From contig NC_045447.1 of NCBI RefSeq assembly GCF_002776525.5, positions 18,171,068-18,235,067 on the forward strand: a DNA stretch of 64,000 bases. Reading direction: 5' to 3'. Both the position numbers and the translations under genes were made by a program. The number at the start of each line of letters is the position of its first letter. The stretch's first letter is position 1. Source of the DNA: Piliocolobus tephrosceles (taxonomy: Eukaryota; Chordata; Mammalia; Primates; Cercopithecidae). Below, piece after piece: positions 22,130 through 32,285 of this stretch. A model generated the notes under the pieces. The model did not search any database, had not been told where the DNA came from, and worked only from the letters and a program-made list of their open reading frames with translations.

Positions 22130-22640
22130 CCTACACAGCTTGAGCACTGTCTGTGTGCTAGGCTCTGTAAAACCATTCTCCTCAATCCTTAGCTCAACAA
22201 ATGAGAGATGATTTATTGGCCCCATTTAATAGATGAGAAAACTGGCCTGGGGCGGCAGCTCATGTCTGTAATCCCAGCACTTTGGGAGGTCTAGGCGGGA
22301 GGATCACCTCATCTCAGGGGTTCGAGACCAGCCTGGCCAACATGGTGAAACCCGTCTCTACTAAAAATACAGGAATTAACTGGGCCTAGTGGTGGGTGCC
22401 TGTAATCCCAGCTACTCGGGAGGCTGAGGCAGGAGAATGGATTTAACCTGGGAGGCGGAGGTTGCAGTGAGCCAAGATGGCGCCATTGCACTCCAGCCTG
22501 GGTGACAAGGGTGAAACTCTGTCTCAACAAAAAAAAAAAAAAAAAAGAGGAAACTGAGGCTCAGAGAGGTGAAAGGTTTCCTCCAAGGTCACAGAGTTGG
22601 CAGTCACGAATCAAGTCTGTCTGACTCTAAAGACACAAGC
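22130..22640 (-). mobile_element. MIR split by an Alu
   Basis: Antisense MIR: 'ccccatttaatagatgagaa' before the Alu and 'gaaactgaggctcagagagg' after it, then 'aggtcacagagttggcagtc'. Confidence 0.75.
22244..22546 (+). mobile_element. Alu inside MIR
   Basis: Full-length Alu with an 18-base A tail. It splits the MIR motif gatgaggaaactgagg; short flanks gagaaaact / gaggaaact act as the target duplication. Confidence 0.92.
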
Positions 22641-22669
22641 TCCTCCCACAAGCACCACAAGACTTCAAT

Positions 22670-23060
22670 TAATTCAATTTAACCAGCATGGGTTAGCACT
22701 TACATGTGTTACCCCTGCTAGGTACTGAGAACAGGGAGAACAGCTGATATAAGAGACAGACACATAAATAACAAGTTCTAGTATTAAGGCTGATGCATGC
22801 CTATGAGAAGTAATAAAGCCATGTGGGCCATTCGATTTATCCTGTTGTATATATTTCTGAAAGCCATCCTTAATCCTTTTAGGAAGAGGCAAGGATGAGG
22901 TAAATTGGTAGATCAGGGCTGTAATCAATGCATAAACAAGGGGTGGTGGGGAAATGAGAAGGGAGAGATTAATTCCCACTCAAATCCAGGAATGTCTTTT
23001 AGAGAATGTGGCATTTTGGTTGGGGTTTGAAGGGCCAGGGAGGATCAGCAAGGGAATACT
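22670..23060 (+). repeat. ancient interspersed repeat, family not assigned
   Basis: The wording ('tgctaggtactgagaacagg', later 'ggggtttgaagggccagg') follows the order of a common old mammalian repeat also seen at 48310-48890 and 49140-49265. I cannot name the family reliably. Confidence 0.45.
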
Positions 23061-23129
23061 TCCAAAGCAAAGTAAAAATAGAACCTTGGTTAGTGCTTGC
23101 TAAATATTGGTCCTGAAGACAGAACACTC

Positions 23130-23445
23130 ACATTCTCCCTCATTCCCGCTGTCTCATATACACAGAACTATCAAGACACACCCATACATAACCACAAATG
23201 CAAAAACACAGAAAATACACAAACACACACACCAGTACACATGCACAGATTATTAAGACACAATGTATGAAAATAGATACAAGCTCCCATACTCATAAAC
23301 TCACGCAGATACATACAATACTCATACATACAAGACTCACAAACATGTTTATGCGTTCATACACAGCCCCCCATCCCACTGTTCATGCAGGAAAATAAAT
23401 GCATGCTTTCATTAACATACACAGGTTCACACATAAATCTCATCC
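23130..23445 (+). repeat. CA-rich low-complexity tract
   Basis: Imperfect ACACA/CATACA-rich stretch, for example around 23200-23250. The open frame 23198-23398 is a by-product of this composition. Confidence 0.75.
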
Positions 23446-23829
23446 TGTCGGTCTGGTTGACGACCAGTGACTAATGGGAAACCATACACAAAGCCAAACA
23501 TCACGTAGGGGAGGCCGGGATTGGGTTAGCAGTGGGGCTTGGATTAAGCCCCATCAGATGACAAACCCGCCCTGCCTGGCTCCCCCTGGAAGCTGCTGAG
23601 CCGAAGCAGCAGCGCCTGACCTAGCTCGGATCCTGGGCGGATGATGCGAGGCTGCGTGTCCGAATTCCAGCTTGATCCAGGGTTTAATGTCATCCAGGGT
23701 CAAGCTCGGCTATTAGCCCCACCCCAATCCCTGCAATCAGCCGGAGGCTCTGGGGGCACTGAAGGGCTGTGGCCTGGGGCTGCTTTCTAATCCTAGGCTT
23801 GCCCTGGCGCAGAATGCTGAGAATAGTTA
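23446..23829. other. unique GC-rich block upstream of MEGF9
   Basis: Free of recognisable repeats, about 1.1-1.5 kb upstream of the start codon. It contains a 13-bp imperfect inverted repeat (agcttgatccagg 23669-23681; ccagggtcaagct 23694-23706) and a GGATTAAGC word near 23542, which resembles a bicoid-class homeodomain site. A regulatory role is inference. Confidence 0.4.
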
Positions 23830-24012
23830 GCAATAATGAGGGTTACAACAGTGGGCCAGGGCCTGGGCTAAACCATTTATGTCCATGACTTAATTCTCAC
23901 AACAGCTCTGTGAGCGGGGTGAGGGGTGTCCTATCATCTCCATTTTAGTGGTGAAAAAACAGCGCTCAAGCGACAAAACCATTCAGCAAGAGACATCAAG
24001 TTGAGGTTCAAC
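23830..24012 (-). mobile_element. MIR
   Basis: Antisense MIR: 'tgacttaattctcacaacag', 'catctccattttagtggtga'. It supplies the C-terminal end of the long minus-strand ORF that begins at 24739. Confidence 0.65.
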
Positions 24013-24639
24013 TCTGTCTGATCCTATTCTTTCCGGGGTTTAGAGCAGTGTGCTTGCGAGACTGTCTCCTCCACGCAGGAAGCCTGCACCTTCTGCCCTG
24101 AGGGGTCTCCACCGCCCGGTCCCGCCCCCTCGTAAAGCCTGGCACACCACCTGGCCCACAGCAGGTTTCTGGTGAGGGCGTGGGTTTCGGTTCAGAGAGG
24201 GCCTCAGCAAGGGCCTCAGTTTCCCCATCTCTGAAATGGGAATGGCGGCAGAGACCTCGCAAGGCTGCGACCAGGCTCTCTGGAGCAGCAGAGGGCATGC
24301 TAAGCTCTACATCATCGCTGCCGCCACCCTCTCCCATCGCGGGGTTCCCGCGTGGTCCCCGCCCGAGCCGGGGTACTGCGCCGGCGCCCCATTGTTCAGG
24401 AGGGCGGAGACGCTCCCGAGTGCTGATCCACCCCCGGGTCGTGCTCGCAGCCCGGTGGAGCAGATGACTAGGCCCGGCGTTGGCCGCGCGGGGCGCATCC
24501 TTTGTCTGCTCCGCGGCGCCCGGTGCCCCAGGCCCGCGCCCCACTCCTCGGGCAGACAAAGCCGGGGCCGCCGCGAGCCCGGCGGGCTGGAGCTGAGCTC
24601 GCACCACCCTTCTCCCGCCTAACGGACCGCCCCCTCTCC

Positions 24640-24832
24640 TGGACGTCCTCTGATTGGCCCACGGGCCTACAAAGAGGCCGGGAAGCGGGAGGATCACGTG
24701 GGCGACCTTGGCCTCCCATTGGTTAGCCGCGGCTGCCAATCGAGGAGGGCGGGCGGTCCGTGCTTGGTCCGGTCGCTCCCTCCGCGCTGGGGCCCGCCCG
24801 CGGGGCCGGCCGCCTGTCAGAGGGAGGTGGCG
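24640..24832 (+). promoter_or_regulatory. MEGF9 core promoter region
   Basis: TATA-less, GC-rich. It contains ATTGG at 24653-24657 and 24718-24722 (CCAAT on the minus strand), CCAAT at 24736-24740, an E-box CACGTG at 24695-24700 and GC boxes (gggcggg around 24748). The mixed orientation and spacing of CCAAT boxes suggest NF-Y binding. The transcription start is not visible; I infer it lies between about 24750 and 24830. Confidence 0.7.
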
Positions 24833-24904
24833 ATGGTGCGCCCGGTGGCGGCGGTGGCTGCGGATGCTTCCTCGGTTGGATTGCAGCGAGGAGAAGATGA
24901 CTGA
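24833..24904 (+). promoter_or_regulatory. upstream ORF of MEGF9 (23 codons)
   Basis: The ATG at 24833 has G at -3 and G at +4, a strong initiation context. It encodes a 23-residue peptide (MVRPVAAVAADASSVGLQRG and three more residues), ending at TGA 24902-24904, 20 bases before the MEGF9 ATG at 24925. It exists only if transcription starts upstream of 24833. Confidence 0.5.
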
Positions 24905-24924
24905 CCAACCGACTGGCTGAATGA

Positions 24925-25519
24925 ATGAATGGCGGAGCCGAGCGCGCCATGAGGAGCCTGCCGAGCCTGGGCGGCCTCGCCCTGTTGTGCTGCGCCGCCG
25001 CCGCCGCCGCCTCAGCCGCCTTGGCGGGGAATGTCACCGGTGGCGGCGGGGCCGCGGGGCAGGTGGACGCGTCGCCGGGCCCTGGCTTGCGGGGCGAGCC
25101 CAGCCACCCCTTCCCTAGGGCGACGGCTCCTACGGCCCAGGCCCCGAGGACCGGGCCCCTGCGCGCCACCGTCCACCGACCCCTGGCTGCGACTTCTCCA
25201 GCCCCGTCCCCGGAGACCACCCCTCCTCGGGCGACAGCCAGACCCGCTTCCACCACCTTTCAGGCGCCGCTCGGCCCCTCGCCGACTACCCCTCCGGCGG
25301 CGGAACACACTTCGACGACCTCTCAGGCGCCGACCAGACCCGCGCCGACCACCCTTTCGACGATCACTGGCCCGGTGCCGACCACCCCTGTAGCGACCAC
25401 CGTACCGGCGCCCACGACTCCCCGGACCCCGACCCCCGATCTCCCCAGCAGCAGCAGCAGCAGCAGCAGCGTCCCCCCAACCCCACCTGCCACCGAGGCC
25501 CCCTCTTCGCCTTCTCCAG
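24925..25519 (+). CDS. MEGF9: MEGF9 exon 1 (coding part)
   Basis: N-terminal exon of multiple EGF-like domains 9, a single-pass membrane glycoprotein with laminin/EGF-type modules. The exon gives 198 codons plus one base. Residues 9-35 form a signal peptide (MRSLPSLGGLALLCC, then a poly-Ala run). An N-glycosylation site NVT follows at 36-38. The rest, to residue 198, is a Pro/Thr/Ser-rich mucin-like stalk with PTTP/APTT repeats and eight serines at 175-182. The donor CAG|GTGAGT begins at 25520. The split phase fits the Glu codon that precedes YVCNC in the human protein as I remember it. Two in-frame ATGs exist: 24925 (weak context; the human protein, as I recall, starts MNGGAERAM) and 24949 (G at -3, directly before the signal peptide). 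EGF modules, membrane span and tail are outside the window. Confidence 0.95.
25447..25470 (+). repeat. coding (AGC)8 trinucleotide repeat
   Basis: Eight identical AGC codons give Ser175-182 of MEGF9. A pure codon run without synonymous interruptions is prone to length change. Confidence 0.95.
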
Positions 25520-25525
25520 GTGAGT

Positions 25526-26804
25526 CCGGCGCTCCCTCTCGGGCAGGACCCGTCCTCACCCCAGCCCCGGCATCTAGGGTTGGGCTCTTGCCTATAATTT
25601 ATCGTTTCTTGCCCCAAAGACTTCCCAGGTTCTGGCTCCGGAGGGGGGATCCCAGCTCCAGCTAGTCCTTCTCCCGCCCCCGATCAATCTGGAAAGTCTT
25701 TTGTCCCCCGTGGGCTGTGCTTCCTCGGGAGGGGGTGGCTGCTGGGTGGAAGGCATCTCATCTTCTTCCCAACAGGGCTTTCTGGCCTTTTTCAGAGACC
25801 CAGAATGGGCGCCAACTTTTGGGTTGGGTTCGCGCACCCAGCCTCTCTGCCTGGGTTATTTGGGGAAGTTGGAAAGCCCGCATACTACCACCTTCAACCA
25901 CTGGGTCAAAAGCTGAGGGTAAGGAATTCCTCCCAAAGCTCCAGTTTCCCCGTTCATTTCTTCTTGTTTATGTAAATATCAGATGTGTGTGTATGACAGG
26001 TGGAAGAAAGGTAGTGAGAGGATTTTGTTTACAAACAGTAGTAGGGACCACTTGAGGGCAAAACAAAAAAACAAAAAAGGCATTGTAATTCATGTTGTCC
26101 CTGCATATAAGTGGAGTCAGTAGGTCATTTGGGACAGGTGTGTATCTAGGCTGAGCACATTTACAAATTAGGTTAAATCTCTTCCTCGCACCATTTTTTT
26201 CTTCCACAATTATAAGGTCAACATGTTTGGACAAATACACAATTTAAGCAAGGATGCCTATTTTTGTCTCCTTAAGCCAGGATGTTCAACTTTGCTGATG
26301 CTGATAAATGCCAGTTTCTGTTTGAGCCCACGTAGAAATAGCTTTTCTTGCTGAAGTCTTCAAGCAAAGTTAGAGACAACTCCTATTATTTCCCCATTTA
26401 AATCTAAAGTGGGCCTAGAACTAAAACAAAACAAAACGAAAACCTACCTTGTCAAGATGTTGGGCAAAAGTTTCTGAGTTCTCTTGCTTTGAGTTGGGGT
26501 AGAGATTTGTCCAAATCGTTTGTCTAGCTGGATCTCTGACCTAAATCTTAGGCTTAGTGATTTACTGTGGAGTCAGGTATGGACTTTGGACTATAATTGA
26601 GTGTGTCGAGAATTTTCCCACACGGTTATGAGCCTTAATACAGTCTTGAGCCTTGGGTTGGAGCTTGGCAATGACATAAGTGGGATTATTGACCCATAAA
26701 AAGCCAAGTGTGCATTTCTTCCAGCTTCAAGGAGCACATTAGCTAGCTGGGTTTTACCTGTAACCCCTTTTGGCTTTCATATAGAAAGACTCACATATTA
26801 CTGA
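25526..26804. other. unique intron sequence near the donor
   Basis: The first 300 bases are still GC-rich; then AT-rich, non-repetitive sequence. No repeat recognised. Confidence 0.5.
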
Positions 26805-27385
26805 GAGACAGGAAGCATAGTGGTTGAGAGTATGGACTCTGGAGTTTATTCTTAGGTTTGAATCCTAGCTCTTCCCCTTGTTAGCTGTGTAAGCTTACGC
26901 GGCTCACTGAAGTTCTTTGGACTCAGTTTCTTCGATTGTGAAATGAAGATAATATTATAGTAGTACTTACTTCATAATGTTGCTGTGAAGACTGTTTTGT
27001 TTTTGTTTTGTTTTTTTTGAGACAGGGTCTGGCTCTGTTGCCCAGGCTGAAGTGCAGTGGCGCAATCTTGGCTCACTGCAACCTCTGCTGCCTAGGCTCA
27101 AGCGATCCTCCCACCTCAGCTTCCTGAGTAGCTGAGACTATAGGCGTGAGTCACCATGCCCAGCTAATTTTTTGTATTTTTTGTAGAGATGAGGGCTCAC
27201 TATATTGCCCAGGCTAGTCTTGAATTCCTGAACTCAAGCAATCCTCCTGCCTTGGCCTCCCAAAGTGCGAGGATTTCAGGCATGATTCACTGCACCAGGC
27301 CTGCTGGGAAGATTAAATAAGTTAACACTTACTGTGTTTACAACAGTTCCTAGTGTAGAATAAGCTCCATGTGTGTTAGCTATGC
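26805..27385 (+). mobile_element. MIR split by an Alu
   Basis: Sense MIR: 'agcatagtggttgagagtat', 'gtttgaatcctagctcttcc', 'cagtttcttcgattgtgaaa', continued after the Alu by 'gattaaataagttaacactt'. Well preserved for its age. Confidence 0.78.
26981..27314 (-). mobile_element. Alu within MIR
   Basis: The body 26994-27301 is flanked by tgctgtgaagact (26981-26993) and tgctgggaagatt (27302-27314). Diverged old copy. Confidence 0.9.
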
Positions 27386-27402
27386 TTATGACCAGGGCTG
27401 TG

Positions 27403-27430
<28 letters not shown>
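27403..27430 (+). repeat. (GT)n microsatellite
   Basis: Fourteen uninterrupted GT units just after the MIR. Confidence 0.92.
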
Positions 27431-27434
<4 letters not shown>

Positions 27435-27639
27435 ATAGAAAGCATTTGAGAAAACTATTAGGGACTTGTGGTGTTTTTTATTTGTTTTAGTAAAATATAA
27501 TAGAAAAAGAATGAATTAGATTCTCTGGAGTTTTAAGCATACAGTAGCATTTAAGAAGAAAGATCACTTTGGTTAGTATCTGATACGTAGATCTGTGTAA
27601 TTCATCTTATTTTACTTTTACTATTTTTATGTTGTTATT

Positions 27640-28055
27640 TTTCAACCACAGAGGTTACCCCTACTGGCAAAAAAATATAAACAACCAGAAGTCCACAAAG
27701 GAAAAAAGGAAAGTCACTCCTTCACTGCCTCCTAGTTTCAGTCAGTCCCTAGAGGTTATTACTGTTAGTAATTTGTCAGATCTTTTTCAGCTGTTTTTGC
27801 TGGACATATATGAACATACACACAGGGTATTTAAAAATAGATTTAAAAAAATCAAAATGGAATAATTCTCTATGTGTGTTGCCACTTGTGGTATTCACTT
27901 AACTAGGTATCATGGACTTTTTAAAAAAAATGTCAGTATCTAGGGCCTACTTTATTCTTTTTAATAGTTGCATTTTCCAGGGTAGGAATGTATCATAATT
28001 TATTTAACCAAGCCCTTATTTACGGACACTTAGATTGCTTCTAGGCTTCACTTTA
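27640..28055 (-). mobile_element. L1M relic
   Basis: Antisense L1 ORF2 end and 3' UTR: 'taatagttgcattttccagg', 'catcataatttatttaacc'-like text near 27990 and 'cacttagattgcttctagg'. Confidence 0.6.
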
Positions 28056-28804
28056 AACAGCACAGAGAGGAAGCAGCACAGAGTATTTTTGTTAAGTCCA
28101 TCATATTTACTATATTCTCTAATACTTTCACTGGAGTTGCTTAGAATCCAATTCAGTTTAAACTGCAGTAAAGCCGGATTGAATAATATTTGTCATCTGA
28201 ACTGTTCAAGGCTTTTAGTAATTTTCATGAACGAACATTATACTTATGTCTGTGGTGGTCTTTGGGTGAAAAATTTTTAGAAGGATGTCCAGTTTCGATA
28301 ACTTTCCTGTGTTTTAAATATTAGGTAGTTTGTACTTCTCTGTAAATTCAGTCTGGATTGCCAGTATCTAGTTCTCAGTGGCTAAACTGACTTTACCATA
28401 ATCTGTTCAAGTATGGAACATGGGCTACAGTTTGCTTTAAACAGAAAACATATCTCTTTGGTAGAAGGAAAACTTATAATTGAATTTGAGACAACTGGTT
28501 TGGCTTGCAAAGTTGGATTCCCTGGCATTTGAGAAGATGGTTGTATAGTATTTTTTAATTTCAACGTTCCTGTAAGAACTAAGTGCCATTGATAATATAT
28601 TATTTGATTTGATAGGTCTTATAGATGCTTTTTGAATTAATAATAATTTCTTTCATGGAGATCTAGCTGAGAGCTCTTGGCTGCCCCTCAATTAGGGCCC
28701 TTTTTTGTTTACATGGACACTGATCTGCAAACTGAAACTAATTGCCCAGCAAGCAGGCACTTTTTCTCCCACAAACCCAGCAAAACATTCAGCTGATTGG
28801 TTCG
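28056..28804. other. unique intron sequence
   Basis: No repeat or exon recognised. Confidence 0.45.
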
Positions 28805-29127
28805 CTGGGTAGGACTTTTTTTTTTTTTTTTTTCAAACGGAGTTTCACTCCTGTTGCCCAGGCTGGAGTGCAATGGCACGATCTCGGCTCTCCACAACCT
28901 CCATCTCCCAGATTCAAGCGATTCTCCTGCCCCAGTCTCCCGAGTAGCTGGGATTACAGGCATGAGCCACAAAGCCCAGCTAATTTCGTATTTTTAGTAG
29001 AGACAGGGTTTCTCCATGTTGGTCAGGCTGGTCTCGGGCTCCCGACCTCAGGTGATCCGCCCACCTTGGCCTCCCAAAGTGCTGGAATTACAGGTTGTGA
29101 GCCACAGCGCCTGGTCCTGGGTAGGAC
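28805..29127 (-). mobile_element. Alu with 11-bp target duplication
   Basis: The body 28816-29116 lies between perfect copies of ctgggtaggac (28805-28815 and 29117-29127). Confidence 0.95.
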
Positions 29128-29205
29128 ATTTTAAGCAGGGTGAAGAGAGATGCTGTGATACCAGAAGTAATAATAATCAGTAAGACACTGAGGTAATGAC
29201 AAATT

Positions 29206-29515
29206 GTTTGTTTGTTTGTTTGTTTGTTTTTGAGACGGAGTTTCGCTCTTGTTGCCCAGGCTAGAGTGCAGTGGCGCGATTTCGGCTCACTGCAATCTCC
29301 ACCTCCCGGGTTCAAGCGATTCTCCTGCCTCAGCTTCCTGAGTTGCTGGGATCACAGGTGCACACCACCATGCCCGGCTAATTTTTGTATTTTTAGTAGA
29401 GATGGGGTTTCACCACGTTGGCCAGGCTGGTCTCAAACTTCTGACCTCAGGTTATCCTCCCACCTCAGCCTCCCAAAGTGCTGGGATTATAGGCAAGAGC
29501 CACCGCGCACTGGCC
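29206..29515 (-). mobile_element. Alu with TTTG-repeat tail
   Basis: Full-length minus-strand Alu. The A tail has become (TTTG)n on the + strand at 29206-29228. Confidence 0.9.
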
Positions 29516-29639
29516 CAAATGTTTGATTTTTTAAAATTATGGACCCTTAGGGTTAGACAGGACTTTAAATGCCACTACTTCCTAATGTGACTCTACATTT
29601 GAAGAAATATTTCCATAGGCTTAGCTGAAATTCCTTCTT

Positions 29640-30360
29640 TTAGTTAACTGATTGATCTGGCTCTGCCTGTTGGTACAGGCAGAAAAAATTGGCTGTCTCT
29701 GTGCCTTGACAGCTCTTACAGATTTGGGGACAGGGATCATGATCCCTCTCAGTCTGGGCTAAATAACCTCAGCTTCTTCAACTGGTCTTTATGTGACATG
29801 TTTTCAGATCTTCTCACTATCTTAGTTACTTCTCTTCTATTTTTTTTTGTTTTTTGTTTTGAGATGGAGTTCCACTCTGTTGCCCAGGCTGGAATGCAGT
29901 GGCGCCGTCTCAGCTCATTGCAACCTCCGCCTCATGGTTTCAGGCAATTCTCCTGCCTCAGCCTCCTGAGTAGCTGGAATTATAGTGCATGCCACCACGC
30001 CTGGCTACTTTTTGTATTTTTAGTAGAGACGGGATTTCACCATGTTGGCCAGGCTGGTGTGGAACTCCTGACCTCAAGTGATCCACCCACCTCACCCTCC
30101 GAAAATACTGGGATTACAGGCATGAGCCACTGTGCCTGGCCCTCTTCTAGTCTTTTTCAGTCTTTCTGTGTCTCTCCCAAAATGTGGAACAGAGCTGAAT
30201 ATAATACTCCAGATGTGCTCTAACCAGCTTGTAGCAGAGAGGGCAGTTGCCTCATTCCTTCTGGATGGGATACTGATGTTGGTGCGGTTAGTTCCTAATC
30301 ACAGTAGCTTTTTGGCAGCCACATTATGTTGTTGACTCATTGAGCCCATTAAGATTGCTA
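29640..30360 (-). mobile_element. CR1-clade LINE ORF2 relic (L3/CR1-like), split by an Alu
   Basis: Read on the minus strand, about 30175-30225 translates to HLEYYIQL, matching the HLEYCVQFWAP signature near the end of CR1-clade reverse transcriptases. The piece before the Alu (29740-29839) gives NMSHKDQLKKLR, the next conserved stretch downstream. The Alu at 29840 separates the two. Very old and non-functional. Confidence 0.75.
29832..30149 (-). mobile_element. Alu inside the CR1-clade relic
   Basis: The body 29840-30141 lies between ctcttcta copies (29832-29839 and 30142-30149). Confidence 0.9.
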
Positions 30361-30875
30361 AGGTCTATTAAAATTTATTTATTTTTAAATATGTGCTAGG
30401 TGAGTCTTCTTTCTTTCTGGACTTGGAAATTCTTATAATTTTCTAAAGTATGATCTGAGACATTTACTAAATTTATAAGATTGATTGTGTTAAATTCAAT
30501 TATCCTTTTAGATCCCAAGTTTGTCAGTGTACTCCACCCAGTTTATTTGCATTTACCTACAGGGTGTTCCTATAGACAGAGTCTATGGACAAGTTAGGGC
30601 AGATTATTCTTACCTCATAGGGAAGAGTGAATTTACAAATGATAAAACAGTTTGGAAGGTAAAGGATAATAATTTAGATTAGTTTTGAAGGGTGTCTTTC
30701 AGCTCTAAAGTTCTGTGATGATTTGGTCTGCATGATTCAAGGCATATTTATGCCCCACAAAGAACCTTAATTATTTCTTTGTTATCTAAGTGATGAGAAT
30801 AGACTTTGTTTAAGCAAGCCCTAGAATTTAGAACTTGAAAACTCTGACTACCATGACATGTAAACAAAATATTAC
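30361..30875. other. unique intron sequence
   Basis: Mostly unrecognised. About 30640-30725 has a weak MIR-like end ('tttcagctctaaagttctgt'). Confidence 0.4.
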
Positions 30876-31514
30876 AGATGGATTATTTATTTTTGTTTTT
30901 GTTTTTGTTTTTTGGAGACGGAGTCTTGCTCTGTCACCAGGCTGGAGTGCAGTGGCACCATCTTGGATCACTACAACCTCCGCCACCCCGGTTCAAGCGA
31001 TTCTCCTGCCTTAGCCTCCCTAGTAGCTGGGACTACAGGCCCTTGCCGCCACACCCAGCTAATTTATTTATTTCTTGTATTTTAGTAGAAATGGGGTTTC
31101 ACCATGTTGCCCAGGCTGGTCTCAAACTCCTGAGCTCAGGCAATCCGCCCACCTCGGCCTCACAAAGTGCTAGGATTACAGGCATGAGCCACCACGCCCA
31201 GCCTGTTTCTTTCTTTTTTTTTGAGACAGAGTCTCAGTTGCTCAGGCCAGAGTACAGTGGCACCATCTTGGCTCACTGCAGCCTCCGCCTCCCAGGTTCA
31301 AGCAATTCTCCTGTTTCATCCTCCTGAGTAGCTGGGACTACAGGCATGTGCCACCACACCCAACTAACTTTCTTGTGTTTTTAGTAGAGATGGGGTTTCA
31401 CCATGTTGGTCAGGCTGGTCTTGAACTCCTGACGTCAAATGATCTGCCTGCCTCAGCTTCCCAAAGTGCTGGGATTACAGGTGTGAGCCACCACACCCGG
31501 CAAAGATGGATTAT
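30876..31514 (-). mobile_element. tandem Alu pair sharing one target duplication
   Basis: Two full Alus in the same orientation, 30887-31203 and about 31204-31503. The pair as a whole is bracketed by agatggattat (30876-30886 and 31504-31514). No such copy lies between them. Confidence 0.92.
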
Positions 31515-32039
31515 ATTTGAAAAGAACATCCTGGAAATGTAGGACCTGGGAACATAGGACCCTTCTAACTGTACTGGGAAATGTTTTCCTCATCCTAATA
31601 TTCTCTAATACTAGATTCAGGATCTTACTTACTTGTATTTCTTTAAGAAGATGCCATTTATTTTAAGGAAATACAAACTGTCTAGGCTTCAAAGTTAACA
31701 TAGACCCACAGTCTTTTATCTAAAACCTCTGGGTTGGATGTGTTTCAGAATTTAGATTTTTTCATTTTTTCATAAATACATTCCAGTGAATTGGGGGCAG
31801 CATCTTGTAATCAAACACATTAAGATATCTGCAGCAAAATACACATATCTTTACACTAAGTGGGATAAATAAAGACTACCAGTAACCTTTGCTCAGGTCA
31901 GGTTTTATTTGCATTTGCTCGGGTCAGGTTTTGTTGCCAAATGTATTCAGGGTAAGTCAGATATTTGCCACCAAATGAGTTACAGGAAAATTTGTAGTTT
32001 CACAGCTTCTGGTATTGAGCATCAGATTTGAGGGATTGT
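31515..32039. other. unique intron sequence
   Basis: No repeat recognised, apart from a small local duplication of 'gctcaggtcaggttttattt' / 'gctcgggtcaggttttgtt' at about 31890-31935. Confidence 0.5.
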
Positions 32040-32285
32040 GGACTATTGTAATAGTAATTACAAACACACTTACTATGTTCCTGGCACTGTTCTACGTGCC
32101 TTATATATATTAAGTCGTTTAATCTCCAAAACAGGAACTACTGAGTTAGTTACTATTATTATCCTCATTTTATAGATAAGGAAATTGAGTTCCATAGAAG
32201 CCCAGCTCTGGCAGAACCTACATTCAAACCTAGTGGGTCTAGCTCCAGAATCCATATTATTGGCATTTAAAGAAACCAACTGTCT
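32040..32285 (-). mobile_element. MIR
   Basis: Antisense MIR: 'tactatgttcctggcactgt', 'atcctcattttatagataag', 'ggcagaacctacattcaaac'. Confidence 0.75.

Larger units (their letters stand above)
24330..25560. other. CpG island
   Basis: Dense CpG dinucleotides and high GC from about 24330 to 25560, in contrast with the AT-rich flanks. It covers the promoter, 5' UTR and first coding exon of MEGF9. Long open frames occur on both strands here because stop codons are rare in GC-rich DNA. Confidence 0.92.

Noticed and set aside
23130..23445. CA-rich tract as a CRISPR-like or tandem array
   Set aside because: No fixed repeat unit or spacers; simple low-complexity sequence.
25012..25617. 201-codon minus-strand ORF rich in Arg/Gly, plus 177-codon ORF at 24723-25256
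   Set aside because: Antisense shadows in the GC-rich MEGF9 exon; the composition simply reflects the Pro/Thr-rich sense frame.
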